This document shows, one piece after another, positions 9,332-18,103 of a stretch of DNA of 47,181 nucleotides (positions are counted from its first letter, which is position 1; the number at the start of each line of letters is the position of its first letter). The stretch covers positions 1 through 47,181 of the forward strand of contig WAIB01000019.1 of the NCBI GenBank assembly GCA_009873655.1, read 5' to 3'. The notes under the pieces were generated by a model, which ran no database searches, was not told the origin of the DNA, and saw nothing but the letters and a program-made list of their open reading frames with translations. Both the position numbers and the translations under genes were made by a program. This DNA comes from Nitrospinota bacterium. Its GTDB lineage: Bacteria > Nitrospinota > Nitrospinia > Nitrospinales > VA-1.

Positions 9332-9379
9332 TGACTGATTTTTATTTAAATATTATCGCTAATTTTATCTGGAGGTTCC

Positions 9380-9934
9380 ATGAACATTTTTTTTAAAGGC
9401 ATTGCCGCAAGTTTAATGGGGGTGTTGATGACCGGGACTGCCGCGCAGGGTGGAGAAATAGCCGTTATAGAAACCACCATGGGAAATATCGAACTGGAAT
9501 TTCTGGAAGATGTCGCCCCCGGTCACGTTAAAAATTTCAAAGACCTTGCCAATAAAGGATTCTATGACGGAACCATTTTTCACCGGGTTATCCCTGGCTT
9601 TATGATTCAAGGGGGGGACCCAAATTCTAAAAGCGAAGACCGGTCGATGCATGGAACGGGCGGACCCGGCTATAGCATCAAGGCAGAATTCAATGATACG
9701 CCTCATGACCGGGGTATTCTTTCAATGGCGCGGTCTCAAGATCCGAACAGTGCCGGTTCTCAGTTTTTCATCGTGGTTAAAGACTCTCATTTTCTGGATG
9801 GGCAATACACCGCTTTTGGCCGCGTGATCAACGGAATGGATGTTGCGGATAAAATCGTCAACGCCCCGCGTGATCCAAGAGATAACCCTAACGAACGTAT
9901 TGAAATGAAGTCGGTGAAAATCGTAAGCCGGTAA
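9380..9934 (+). CDS. Periplasmic cyclophilin-type peptidyl-prolyl isomerase
   Basis: Cyclophilins catalyse cis-trans isomerisation of prolyl bonds during protein folding. The 184-residue product starts with a signal peptide (MNIFFKGIAASLMGVLMTGTAAQGGE), so it acts in the periplasm like PpiA. Core motifs are FHRVIPGFMIQGGDP (active-site Arg and Gln), GILSMARSQDPNSAGSQFFI and YTAFGRVINGMDVADKI. A GGAGG ribosome site lies at the usual distance before the ATG. The short STAS-like gene follows 27 bp downstream and is probably co-transcribed. Confidence 0.95.
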   Translation: MNIFFKGIAASLMGVLMTGTAAQGGEIAVIETTMGNIELEFLEDVAPGHVKNFKDLANKGFYDGTIFHRVIPGFMIQGGDPNSKSEDRSMHGTGGPGYSIKAEFNDTPHDRGILSMARSQDPNSAGSQFFIVVKDSHFLDGQYTAFGRVINGMDVADKIVNAPRDPRDNPNERIEMKSVKIVSR

Positions 9935-9961
9935 GACCCGCATTTTTTATCCAGGGAAAAA

Positions 9962-10318
9962 ATGGAAAGCGAATTTAAAATCAACGTCTACGAAATAATG
10001 GGAACATCCACCCCGGCCGGTAGAACCTCAGAGGATGGGGAACCCGCCGGGGACACCATTAGAAAACTCATGTTGGAGAACTGGGAAAAGTACGAAAAGA
10101 TCCTGGTCTATTTCGAAGGAGTGGTGCAAATGACCCGGCCGTTTGTTGATGAGGCGTTCGCTAAATTGCTGGAGGTTTACACCCTGGACCAGTTCAACCA
10201 AAAACTGCATTTCCCCGATGCCAATGACCGAATTGTTAAAAGCCTGAACGACGCGGTCAAACTCCGAATGAAGATCATCCAGACCCAAAGGGAACGCGAG
10301 GAACAGCAGGGTCTTTAA
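9962..10318 (+). CDS. Small STAS-like protein (DUF4325-like)
   Basis: The 118-residue soluble protein has a disordered start (GTSTPAGRTSEDGEPAGD) and then a compact alpha/beta region. ILVYFEGVVQMTRPFVDEAFAKL resembles the DUF4325/STAS-like pattern of a beta strand, a short linker and an F-x-D-E helix, and LHFPDANDRIVKSLNDAVKLR fits the following strand and helix. Proteins of this type are thought to be regulatory or cell-decision modules. No partner such as an ATPase or anti-sigma factor is adjacent. The family call is from motif memory and moderate in certainty; that the gene is real is well supported by spacing and codon structure. Confidence 0.7.
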   Translation: MESEFKINVYEIMGTSTPAGRTSEDGEPAGDTIRKLMLENWEKYEKILVYFEGVVQMTRPFVDEAFAKLLEVYTLDQFNQKLHFPDANDRIVKSLNDAVKLRMKIIQTQREREEQQGL

Positions 10319-10334
10319 ACCATTCTTTTAAATT

Positions 10335-10937
10335 CTATTTAAGAGAGGTTTTTGCGACTTCTTCAATGAAGGGGTTTAGAAAGCCTTCAATGGCATCGGC
10401 GTTTTGAACCGTAAAGATACGGTTGTGCGCCGTCATGGGGTCATCCACGAGAATGGCTTTTGCGGCTTCTATTTCTTTGATGGCCTTTTTATTTCCGGGC
10501 TCGGTCGTCACCTCCAGGCTCTGGATCAGGTCCGCTTTTCCCAGGCAGGGAACCGCGCTTCCAATGGCGGCGACAACCATTCCTGAACGGTGGCGGTCAT
10601 TGAGAAGCAGTCTCAGTAAATCGTCTTTCCATAAATAACTTCTCGCACCATTTCCTCCAATCACGATCACTCCGTGAAAAACTCCTTTGATTTGGCGAAC
10701 CCCCTTGGCAGCGGAAACATAACTGTCCCCGGTTATTCCTTCAATGGCATCCACGATCAGCACATCGGGTGTCGTACGACCTGTTTTCATTCCTACGGCT
10801 TCCTTCAATTTGCCTGAAGCCACGAGAACCTGGGCTCCCTCCGAATTCATGGCTTCAAAAACCGGTTCGAATTCGCTTTCCATATAATAATCCTTGGGGA
10901 TAACGATCAGTATATTTTTACCTGCAAGACGTTCCAT
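10335..10937 (-). CDS. DJ-1/PfpI-family protein lacking the canonical cysteine
   Basis: The start is set at ATG 10937 (MERLAGKNILIVIPKDYY), which has AGGA 11 bp upstream; the frame extends further but the extra 16 residues look non-coding. The 200-residue product has the glutamine-amidotransferase-like fold of DJ-1/PfpI: the first strand NILIVIPKDYYMESEFEPV, then GVIVIGGNGARSYLW and the nucleophile elbow region MVVAAIGSAVPCLGKADLI. In active members the elbow reads A-I-C-H/N-G; here the cysteine position is Gly and a Cys appears five residues later. A hydrolase or deglycase activity is therefore doubtful. Convergent with the STAS-like gene, 16 bp apart. Confidence 0.8.
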   Translation of the reverse strand: MERLAGKNILIVIPKDYYMESEFEPVFEAMNSEGAQVLVASGKLKEAVGMKTGRTTPDVLIVDAIEGITGDSYVSAAKGVRQIKGVFHGVIVIGGNGARSYLWKDDLLRLLLNDRHRSGMVVAAIGSAVPCLGKADLIQSLEVTTEPGNKKAIKEIEAAKAILVDDPMTAHNRIFTVQNADAIEGFLNPFIEEVAKTSLK

Positions 10938-11036
10938 GATTTTAATATCCTTTAACTTTAAATCCTTCAGGCCGGGCAAAACCACCGCGGCCGGTATTAA
11001 TGTTTTCTTCCCACCCGGTTTGGCCGTCGGTCCGGC

Positions 11037-12950
11037 TCAAAGTCCGTGATTCAAGGGAATAGATCGTGTCTGGTTTTCGGAGTCTAGCATAAAGCGATAG
11101 AGTAAAAACCCGTTTTTTGAATAGAGCTTCTCCGCATTTTGAATCAGCAAATTTTTAAAAATGGCCCTCTCACCGTTGGTCAGGGCAGAATCTTTTCCGA
11201 AAACAAAATTATAATTGAAAAGAACATGGGTGATGCCCCGGGCCTTCAGCCGGTTTAGAATATCCGCCGCGTATACTCCCTGGTCTATAATCTGGGTCAA
11301 AGTATGAGCTTCAAAAAAGGTATCGCTGAAAAACGGCTTATCCATTAAATATCCCAGGTTCCTCATATAAACCAGCATAACCTTGTCCTTTTCCGTCAAC
11401 GTCTTGTTTGCCTCCAGGTAGGAGGGGTAAGCCTTAATTTGACGCGCCAGAAACTGCTCCCGGGATTCTTTTTTCATAAGATAGGAAAGGGGATCCACCC
11501 GGGACCATTTTTTCATTACTGTCGAAACGCTGAACAAAAGACCGGCGGCCAGAATTCCTGTCACTAAGAGTTTTCCTGTTTTCCCGATTTTGTTTTTTTG
11601 AATTAACCCGGCGAGCCCGGTTACCAGGAGAACCGAAAGGAAAGCCAATGCCGGGGCCAGCAGGCGTATGTATTGAGCCTGCATGAACCAGAAAACCAAT
11701 AGTACGAAAAAAACGGTTATCGCCGGAAGGGATTTGCGATTCAAACCCAAAATGGCGGGTGCCAGCACCAGATAAAGAAACCCGATTTGGCCATCAAATT
11801 TGAGAGAATTGGGCTCGCTGAAAAAAGTAAGGTTGACGGGAAGAGACAAAAAATCCACAAGGCCGTGACCCATTCCAAATGAAGAATAATATTGAAACTG
11901 CATTTGTGAGCGGATGAAATCCCAGTTTATTCCGCTGTCGCTTTCAAACAGGTTCATAAAAAAAGGGGCCACGGGATTTCCTGTAAAAAAATAATTTCTT
12001 GCTAACCAGGGCGAAAGGATGAGCAGGGAACCCATGACCAGCACCAGGCATTGGCCTGCGGTCTGCTTTGAATTTTTATGGGACCTGCCATAAAGAGCGA
12101 TCCCCAGAAAAGCGAGGGGTAAAATGATAACCGTGGTTAGTTTGGTTGCCACCGCGGCGCCGACAAACAAAGTCATAAATAAAAACCATGCCGGTTGTTT
12201 TCGACTGCAACCGTTTTCCCATGAATAAAAAGCCAGAAAAACGTAGGCAGCCGCCTGCAGATCTACATAAGCCGATGAGGCCACATTAAAAAAAGTGGGA
12301 GTCGAAATTAAAACCAATGGCGCAAGCCAGGCGAAGTTTGCATCACTGTTTTGTCTTGTGTACAGCCATAGGGCGAGTAATAGTAGAAATACAATTCCCA
12401 GGCCGGTAAGTTGTGCCAGTGAATCCGAGCTTAATGCCAGCGCAAAAAGATAAAGCATTTCTATTTGTTGTGGGAAGAAAGAATAAATATTGTTGGGAAG
12501 GTTGATCAATTCCCCGGCCTCGAGATAGGCCTTGGGTGAAGCCAGGTGATAAACCAGTGCATCCGTGGAAGATGCGGGGGCCAGTGCCAACCCAACAGAT
12601 AAAAGAGCAAGGAGCCCGAGAAAGAATTGGGCCATATTTTTCATTTCTCCATCTTCATCCGGTGGCGATGTGAGACCTGAAAAAAAGGGTGGTTTTAGAT
12701 AAGCTAAATTTTTCCACCCCAGGACCAGGAAGATCCCCAAAACGACCCAACACACTTCAGGATAAATCCACCCGGAGAAAACAAGCGCGGTCATTATCCA
12801 GGAGAAAATCAGGGAGCCGATCGCGGTGGAAAATAATATCGACTCAGCGGGACCTGAGAAATTCAATCCGGATATTTTTTTTGTAAGGAGTTGGCCGGAG
12901 TTATGAAAGGCCAGAAAGATTAAAAGGAATAATGCGAAATCAATCAGCAT
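11037..12950 (-). CDS. GT-C fold membrane glycosyltransferase-like protein (GT39/ArnT-like)
   Basis: The 637-residue protein has about a dozen hydrophobic segments and the first-loop acidic motif STDALVYHLASPKAYLEAGE typical of lipid-linked sugar transferases of the GT39/PMT/ArnT group. SSAYVDLQAAAYVFLAFYSW and VATKLTTVIILPLAFLG are further family-like stretches. A soluble C-terminal domain of about 130 residues (from KKWSRVDPLSYL) would lie in the periplasm. It probably transfers a sugar from a polyprenyl phosphate donor to a lipid or protein; the acceptor cannot be read. It follows kamA on the same strand by 84 bp. Confidence 0.8.
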   Translation of the reverse strand: MLIDFALFLLIFLAFHNSGQLLTKKISGLNFSGPAESILFSTAIGSLIFSWIMTALVFSGWIYPEVCWVVLGIFLVLGWKNLAYLKPPFFSGLTSPPDEDGEMKNMAQFFLGLLALLSVGLALAPASSTDALVYHLASPKAYLEAGELINLPNNIYSFFPQQIEMLYLFALALSSDSLAQLTGLGIVFLLLLALWLYTRQNSDANFAWLAPLVLISTPTFFNVASSAYVDLQAAAYVFLAFYSWENGCSRKQPAWFLFMTLFVGAAVATKLTTVIILPLAFLGIALYGRSHKNSKQTAGQCLVLVMGSLLILSPWLARNYFFTGNPVAPFFMNLFESDSGINWDFIRSQMQFQYYSSFGMGHGLVDFLSLPVNLTFFSEPNSLKFDGQIGFLYLVLAPAILGLNRKSLPAITVFFVLLVFWFMQAQYIRLLAPALAFLSVLLVTGLAGLIQKNKIGKTGKLLVTGILAAGLLFSVSTVMKKWSRVDPLSYLMKKESREQFLARQIKAYPSYLEANKTLTEKDKVMLVYMRNLGYLMDKPFFSDTFFEAHTLTQIIDQGVYAADILNRLKARGITHVLFNYNFVFGKDSALTNGERAIFKNLLIQNAEKLYSKNGFLLYRFMLDSENQTRSIPLNHGL

Positions 12951-13034
12951 TAATTTGAGGAAATTGAGAAATGGATTTTTTTGGGGTTGGAATTATCACC
13001 CTTTTTAAAAGAGAAGAGTTTGAGCAGGCAATAT

Positions 13035-14201
13035 TTAACCGGCTACTCCACTGGTTTCATTTTGGGAAAATAACGAGAACTCTTCACTGGCCTCATCATA
13101 GTCATCAAACCAGGCTGCGTCAGGGTTTCGATAGAAGGCTAGAAACCGGGCGTTATCTTCATCGCTTGCGGCTCGTGCATATTTGAAGAAAATTTGGTCT
13201 TCCGTCATACCTACCACTTCAATTTTTCCTGACTCATGCGACATGACCAGCCGCGCCCTTTTTGCGAGGCCCGAGCACCGTATGCGTGCTTTTTCAAAGA
13301 TTTCATACCCTTTTTCCACAGGGACAGAATAAGTTTCATTTCCCAAAGTCGGGCGGCACAGGAAAACGTAGTAGGGAGGAACGCCTATAAAAGAAAGTTT
13401 GGAAAATAATTCCGCCAGCACATCCGGGTCGTCATTAACCCCTTTTACCATTGGGGTCTGGTTAACCAGGGTAACCCCTGCATCCATAAGGGCATTGAGT
13501 CCCTCGATGGCCTGGGGTGTCAGTTCCCGCGGGTGGTTGAAATGGGCCATTACATAAATTTTCTTTTCAGCGGTACTGTATTTGCGGAACATTTCAAGCA
13601 GTGAAGGATCGTTGGTTATCCGGAATGGATTGAACGCCGGAACCTTGGTTCCAATGCGGATTATTTTCACATGTTCGATTTCACGAAGCTGTTGGATAAT
13701 GGGCTCGAGCTTGCTTGTAGAGAGGATCAAAGGATCGCCCCCTGTTAGCAGTACATTATTGATTTCCTTGTTATTTTTTATGTATTCGAGACCGGGGCTG
13801 ATATCTTTGGTGACTTCGTCATTCTCGTTCATAAACAATCGTTTACGAAAACAGAATCGACAATAGGCGGCGCAGACTTCATTGACCAGCAACAACGCAG
13901 TAGAAGTATATTTATGCTCTAAACCGTGGACTTTGGTGTATTTTTCTTCGTTGGACGCATCGAGCTCGCCCCACTCATTCAACTCTTCCACATCCGGCAT
14001 GATAATGCGCTTGATGGGGTCGTTTGGGTCATCCCAGTCAATCAGGGACTGGTAGTAGTCGTTGGTTCTAAAAACAAATTTATCATTAACTTGCTGCATT
14101 TCCTCCCGTTCGGATTCGGTCAATTGGGGGATCTGCTCAAGTTTGGTCAGATATTTGATTTTTTTAAATTGTGAGCTGAGGTGTTTTATCAAAACATTCA
14201 T
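13035..14201 (-). CDS. KamA-family radical SAM protein (lysine 2,3-aminomutase-like)
   Basis: The start is ATG 14201, directly after GGAGGTG; 24 upstream in-frame residues are rejected. The 388-residue product carries the radical SAM cluster motif in EVCAAYCRFCFRKR (CX3CX2C) near residue 110, LLTGGDPLILS, and a C-terminal MSHESGKIEVVG that contains a lysine at the place expected for PLP. Family members move amino groups between carbons 2 and 3, giving beta-lysine in the best-known case. Beta-lysine feeds either elongation factor P modification or the osmolyte N-acetyl-beta-lysine; no EpmA or acetyltransferase gene is adjacent, so the role is open. The substrate may not be lysine. Confidence 0.88.
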   Translation of the reverse strand: MNVLIKHLSSQFKKIKYLTKLEQIPQLTESEREEMQQVNDKFVFRTNDYYQSLIDWDDPNDPIKRIIMPDVEELNEWGELDASNEEKYTKVHGLEHKYTSTALLLVNEVCAAYCRFCFRKRLFMNENDEVTKDISPGLEYIKNNKEINNVLLTGGDPLILSTSKLEPIIQQLREIEHVKIIRIGTKVPAFNPFRITNDPSLLEMFRKYSTAEKKIYVMAHFNHPRELTPQAIEGLNALMDAGVTLVNQTPMVKGVNDDPDVLAELFSKLSFIGVPPYYVFLCRPTLGNETYSVPVEKGYEIFEKARIRCSGLAKRARLVMSHESGKIEVVGMTEDQIFFKYARAASDEDNARFLAFYRNPDAAWFDDYDEASEEFSLFSQNETSGVAG

Positions 14202-14638
14202 CAAGCACCTCCATTTATTTAAAGTTAACAGTTTGATTTTTTTAGGGTTTTCTCCCGCAAAATCCCCAAACAAGCAAAACCAATCCCCTTCCTCAAAAAA
14301 TGAGGAAAACAGTGCTATTTATTCTTGGGAGAGGATTATTCCATACCTAGCCGGGTCTGACCCGCTTGGTATGCGGTGTGGGTTTCGACTTGTAAATAGA
14401 TCATACTTGATTCAGGCTGGGCTCGCAAGCAAAATTGCCTGAATTTCAAGGGAATTGGTCCTGAAAAAATTATCAAACGATTGAAATTTAGGACATAAGC
14501 TGATTTGAAATGGTTCAAGCGAGTTCCTGAATCTTTCGCCTGTGCCCGGGTTATTTCTTTGGAATCACCCCTCAAAAAATTGAATTTTCGGCAAAATTTA
14601 TTTTGTTAAAACGAGGGTTTTGCAGGGAAGAAATTTTA
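14202..14638. other. Non-coding stretch upstream of kamA and the cytochrome promoter
   Basis: No credible gene is seen here. It contains an inverted repeat ATTCAGGC (14410-14417) / GCCTGAAT (14437-14444) with 8 perfect pairs around a 19-base loop, and a short TCCTCA/TGAGGA hairpin near 14291-14307. I could not identify a convincing kamA promoter. Frames of 60-80 codons on either strand lack ribosome sites and protein-like composition. Confidence 0.5.
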
Positions 14639-14666
14639 TTGACAGAAAAACAGTATGGACTATAAT
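14639..14666 (+). promoter_or_regulatory. Near-perfect sigma-70 promoter for cytochrome c gene
   Basis: TTGACA (14639-14644) and TATAAT (14661-14666) are both exact consensus, 16 bp apart. Transcription would start near 14673, giving a leader of about 165 nt before the cytochrome ATG. Confidence 0.8.
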
Positions 14667-14690
14667 GCGATGCTCAAAATCAACCCTGAT

Positions 14691-14723
14691 AAGCATTTGC
14701 CCGATATGGGGATAAAAATGCTT
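14691..14723 (+). promoter_or_regulatory. Structured 5' leader hairpin
   Basis: AAGCATTT (14691-14698) pairs with AAATGCTT (14716-14723), with a smaller CCC/GGG stem inside. It sits in the untranslated leader of the cytochrome c mRNA. It may stabilise the message or serve in regulation; it matches no riboswitch class I know. Confidence 0.4.
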
Positions 14724-14838
14724 GGGTCGATATTTATTTCGTAAGCAGCAAGATATTATTTTTTGGAATAAGCAACAGACCGGCAATTCAGGTTTTATAT
14801 AGTAAGGTTTATTTCACTTTTAAAGAGGAGATTGTTTA

Positions 14839-15273
14839 ATGAAAAAGGCTTTAATTTTGAGTGTGATGTTGGTATTCAGCTTGTTTGCGGTCAGCTCCGC
14901 TTTTGCAGGCGGCAAATGTCCACAGCCTCGCAAAACCAAGGCGGCACCAGGCAGCGTTGCCAAGAAAGATAAAACAGGTAGTGCTGATGCGGCGAATGGT
15001 AAAAAACTCTACCACAAAACCGCAAAGCCCATGGCTTGTAAAATGTGTCATGGTGACAAAGGGGACGGTGGCGGAAAACTGGGTAAAGCTCTGAAACCAA
15101 AGCCAAGAAATTTTACCTGTGCTGAAACCATGAAAAAAGTTTCTGCCGGTCAAATGTTCCATATCATCAAGAATGGTTCTCCTGGAACAGGAATGGCTGC
15201 TCATGGCAAAACGTTGAAAGATAAAGAAATCTGGGATGTAATTAAATATATTCGATCTACATTCGTAAAATAA
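14839..15273 (+). CDS. Exported monohaem c-type cytochrome
   Basis: The 144-residue product has a clear signal peptide (MKKALILSVMLVFSLFAVSSAFAGG), a lysine-rich linker and one class I cytochrome c domain. The haem site is CKMCHGDKGDGGG, and a distal methionine is available in GTGMAAHGK. The C-terminal helix DKEIWDVIKYIRSTF is typical. AGAGGAG precedes the ATG. It is a periplasmic electron carrier; its consensus promoter and strong terminator suggest a highly expressed single-gene unit. A partner in nitrite oxidation or terminal oxidase feeding is plausible but inferred. Confidence 0.93.
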   Translation: MKKALILSVMLVFSLFAVSSAFAGGKCPQPRKTKAAPGSVAKKDKTGSADAANGKKLYHKTAKPMACKMCHGDKGDGGGKLGKALKPKPRNFTCAETMKKVSAGQMFHIIKNGSPGTGMAAHGKTLKDKEIWDVIKYIRSTFVK

Positions 15274-15289
15274 GTCAGTTCATTTTAAA

Positions 15290-15323
15290 AAGGGTAGGCC
15301 GCAATGCGGCTTACCCTTTTTTT
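15290..15323 (+). terminator. Strong intrinsic terminator after cytochrome c
   Basis: A 13-pair stem (AAGGGTAGGCCGC with GCGGCTTACCCTT, one G-T pair) with an AAT loop is followed by a run of seven T. It starts 16 bp after the cytochrome stop. Confidence 0.9.
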
Positions 15324-15391
15324 ATGCCCTATTTTTGTCCCCGCTCCATTGTATAATGCTTGCAAGTGAACTCTGACTCGCGGAGCCTTCT

Positions 15392-16312
15392 TTGAACTTC
15401 CCCGGATTTTTCCATCTTCTTCGTTCAGTATATTTCCTTTGTTTCATCTCATTCCTGACTGCTGGAATGCCGCAATGGGCCTTTGCGGAGGAACTGGGCA
15501 CATCAAAAAACCCCATTCGAATGATGTTTGTTCCTTCAGGAGATGCGCAGGTCATAGTCAAAGGGGGAGAAGAAGTAGCCGAACTTTTACACGTGGAAAC
15601 AGGGCTGCATTTTAAAACTTCAGTGGCTACCAGCTATGCGGCTGTTATAGAAGCCATGGGTGCGGGTAAGGTGGATGTCGGCTGGCTGGCAACATTCAGC
15701 TATGTTTTGGCAAAAGACAAGTATGACGTCGAACTGTTGCTCATCGTGCAGCGGTTCGGCAGTCCCTTTTACCGGGGACAGATCATGGTGCGGGCGGGTT
15801 CCGGGATAAACTCGTTGAACGACCTGAAAGGCAAAAGTTTTGCCTTTGTCGACCCGGCGTCTACCTCCGGCCATTTGTATCCCAAGACCCTGTTGCTTTC
15901 AAAAGGACTGGATCCAAAAACATTCTTTGGCAAATCCGTGTTCGCCGGATCGCATAATGCAGTGGTCCTTTCCATATATAAGGGGGAAGTGGATGGGGGA
16001 GCGGCATATGATGGCTCGCGGGCAGCCGTTGCCAATACTTATCCCGACGTGTTCGAAAAGATTAAAGTGCTGGCCTATACCAGAGAAATCCCCAACGATA
16101 CCGTGTCCGTCCGTAAAGACCTTCCGGAAAAGCTGAAAGTAAAGCTTCGAAACGGACTGAAAAAAATATCGCGCAGTCCCAGGGGAAGCAGGATTCTCAA
16201 ACGCCTGTATGGCATCAGTGGCCTGGTGGATCTCGATGGATTGTTCGACCCGGTACGCGAAGCGGGAAGGATGTTGAACCTTAATCTGGAAAAACCGGAT
16301 GTTAAGAATTGA
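15392..16312 (+). CDS. PhnD-like periplasmic phosphate/phosphite/phosphonate-binding protein
   Basis: The start is a TTG at 15392 preceded by GGAG; no in-frame ATG gives the signal peptide (LLRSVYFLCFISFLTAGMPQWAFAEE). The 306-residue protein follows the PhnD/PtxB pattern: RMMFVPSGDAQ, the ligand-loop region VATSYAAVIEAMGAGKVDVGWLATFSYV, GSPFYRGQIMV, DLKGKSFAFVDPASTSGHLYP and AGSHNAVVLSIYKGEVDGGAAYDGSR. It binds an oxyanion in the periplasm for ABC import. It overlaps the ATPase gene by 14 bp. The ligand cannot be fixed from sequence: phosphonate, phosphite and phosphate binders are alike. Confidence 0.9.
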   Translation: MNFPGFFHLLRSVYFLCFISFLTAGMPQWAFAEELGTSKNPIRMMFVPSGDAQVIVKGGEEVAELLHVETGLHFKTSVATSYAAVIEAMGAGKVDVGWLATFSYVLAKDKYDVELLLIVQRFGSPFYRGQIMVRAGSGINSLNDLKGKSFAFVDPASTSGHLYPKTLLLSKGLDPKTFFGKSVFAGSHNAVVLSIYKGEVDGGAAYDGSRAAVANTYPDVFEKIKVLAYTREIPNDTVSVRKDLPEKLKVKLRNGLKKISRSPRGSRILKRLYGISGLVDLDGLFDPVREAGRMLNLNLEKPDVKN

Positions 16313-17036
16313 ACAACTTTGCAAGAGTTACCAGGAAGGGAATCAGGCCTTGCGGGATGTTTCTCTTAAGGTCGAGGCCGGGGAATTTGTGGTGGTGCTG
16401 GGAAAAAGCGGATCGGGCAAATCGACCCTGTTGCGTTGTATCAACCGACTGGTTGAACCCACCTCAGGCAGAATTTTTCTTAACGATGAAGAAATAACAG
16501 GTGCTTCAAACAGGCAACTTCGACAACTGAGAAAAAAAATAGGGATGGTTTTTCAGCAATACAATCTGGTGTCCCGTTGTTCTGTACGAACGAACGTGTT
16601 AACGGGAAAACTGGCCTCGGTATCCACTCCGGCTTCTCTGTTTAATTTTTTTCCCCGGGATGATTTTGAAAAAGCCCGGCATGTATTGAACCGCCTGGGA
16701 ATTGCCGACAAAGAAGAGGAGCGTGCGGATAAACTGAGTGGTGGGCAGCAACAGCGAGTTGGCCTTGCACGGGCTTTGATGCAGGAACCGCAGTTGATTC
16801 TGGCGGACGAACCCGTATCCAGCCTGGATCCCTTGACCTCAAAACAGATTATGAATTTGCTTAAAGAATTTAATCAAAAAGACGGGGTTGCCGTGATCTG
16901 TAATCTTCACCTGCCGTCCCTTGCGAGAGAATATGGCTCACGAATTATCGCGTTGAACGAAGGACGGGTTGTTTATGACGGCCCCGCAACCGATCTGAGT
17001 GAAACGGAACTTCACACTTTTTACGATTCACAATAA
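16299..17036 (+). CDS. PhnC-like ABC transporter ATPase
   Basis: The 245-residue ATPase has Walker [10 protein letters not shown] near residue 40, a Q-loop in [10 protein letters not shown], the signature [15 protein letters not shown] and Walker [13 protein letters not shown], followed by a His switch in CNLHLPSLA. The region [13 protein letters not shown] and the Asn before the switch His are as in PhnC rather than general ABC ATPases. It energises uptake with the binding protein encoded just upstream. No permease (PhnE) gene follows; the next gene encodes a different small membrane protein. Confidence 0.92.
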   Translation: MLRIEQLCKSYQEGNQALRDVSLKVEAGEFVVVLGKSGSGKSTLLRCINRLVEPTSGRIFLNDEEITGASNRQLRQLRKKIGMVFQQYNLVSRCSVRTNVLTGKLASVSTPASLFNFFPRDDFEKARHVLNRLGIADKEEERADKLSGGQQQRVGLARALMQEPQLILADEPVSSLDPLTSKQIMNLLKEFNQKDGVAVICNLHLPSLAREYGSRIIALNEGRVVYDGPATDLSETELHTFYDSQ

Positions 17037-17090
17037 ACCTTTGCTGGCGTACAATCGGTTTGGTGATTAATAACTGAAGGAATCCCTTGA

Positions 17091-17495
17091 ATGAATCCCA
17101 TTGACCCAACAGAAAAACAATTAAGACAATTCGGTTTGATGATGGCGGGAGTGTTCTCCTTTTTCGGAGCCGTTTTCATTTACAAAAAATGGATCATTGC
17201 CGCCGGTGTCCTCGGAGTTTTGATATTGTTTTTTGGGGGGATGGGGCTGGCAGCTCCCAGGGGTCTTCTTCCCGTTTTCAGGAAATGGATGCGGTTTGCG
17301 GAAGTGATAGGAAACTTCAACGCCAAGGTCATTCTTAGCCTGGCCTATTTTTTCGTTTTCACCCCGATACGGATTATTGCCTCGATTTTCAGGGAAGACC
17401 CTTTAAGGAGAAAGCTCGAACCGGACAAGAAAACTTACTGGCTCGATTGCGAACCTCGTGATTCAGACCCCAAACGTTATGAGAAACAGTTTTAG
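17091..17495 (+). CDS. SxtJ-family small membrane protein
   Basis: The 134-residue protein has two to three membrane segments (QFGLMMAGVFSFFGAVFIY, IIAAGVLGVLILFFGGMGLA and VILSLAYFFVFTPIRIIASIF) and ends DPLRRKLEPDKKTYWLDCEP. The pattern R-x-FG at the start, the TPIR/TPIG loop and the Y-W near the end recall SxtJ proteins, which occur in carbamoyltransferase/secondary-metabolite and unrelated clusters and have no known biochemical role. It follows phnC by 54 bp and precedes a STAS gene by 33 bp, so these may share a transcript. Confidence 0.7.
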   Translation: MNPIDPTEKQLRQFGLMMAGVFSFFGAVFIYKKWIIAAGVLGVLILFFGGMGLAAPRGLLPVFRKWMRFAEVIGNFNAKVILSLAYFFVFTPIRIIASIFREDPLRRKLEPDKKTYWLDCEPRDSDPKRYEKQF

Positions 17496-17528
17496 AAATT
17501 TTCCTCATTAATTCAAAAAGGATTTTGT

Positions 17529-17903
17529 ATGGAAAACATTCATAAAGAAATTTTGGGATTGATGGGGAAAATTGATATCGACTGCCGGGATGAGAAGGAA
17601 ACGATTATCATTGACCTTGCCGGTCAACTGGATATTTACAATTCAAAAGATTTAAGCCTGCTAGTGGATGCTTATATCGAAAGGGGCTTCAAAAAATTTG
17701 TCCTGAATCTGGAAAAAGTAACTTATCTTGACAGTTCCACCATTAGCGCCTTTATTCATTGTTTTCAAAGGCTTAAGGATGAGGGGCGGTTTGATCTGGC
17801 AGGCTTGAATGGGGCTCCCAAGGAAGTATTTGAGTTGGCCAAGCTTCACGATGTTTTCGAGATCTTCCCGGATGTTCCGGCTGCAATGGAGAAACACCCC
17901 TGA
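17529..17903 (+). CDS. STAS-domain protein, anti-anti-sigma-factor-like
   Basis: The 124-residue protein is a single STAS domain. After a 20-residue lead it reads TIIIDLAGQLDIYNSKDLSLLVDAYI, then FVLNLEKVTYLDSSTISAFIHCF, where D-S-S-T holds the serine that is phosphorylated in SpoIIAA-type antagonists, then GRFDLAGLNGAPKEVFELAKL. It would switch an anti-sigma factor or another partner in the cytoplasm. No kinase/anti-sigma gene is adjacent, so the partner lies elsewhere. Confidence 0.9.
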   Translation: MENIHKEILGLMGKIDIDCRDEKETIIIDLAGQLDIYNSKDLSLLVDAYIERGFKKFVLNLEKVTYLDSSTISAFIHCFQRLKDEGRFDLAGLNGAPKEVFELAKLHDVFEIFPDVPAAMEKHP

Positions 17904-17920
17904 ATTTACAGGTTTTTTTT
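17899..17920 (+). terminator. Weak hairpin with T-run after STAS gene
   Basis: CCTG (17899-17902) and CAGG (17909-17912) pair across the STAS stop codon, followed by eight T. The stem is short, so termination may be incomplete. Confidence 0.4.
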
Positions 17921-18103
17921 CTTTTCTTTCCCGACTTGCTTGAGACATTACTCGTTTGAATGGCCCCTGAAATATGTTAGCTTATTAATATTATTTGAAA
18001 ATCGGTGATACTCAGTTCCAAATCCGGTTAGTGGGCTTATAAAATCAGGGGGAAGGAAAAGGGCGGGACGTTTTTTCTGATTCCTAATAAATAGAGGCCT
18101 CAA

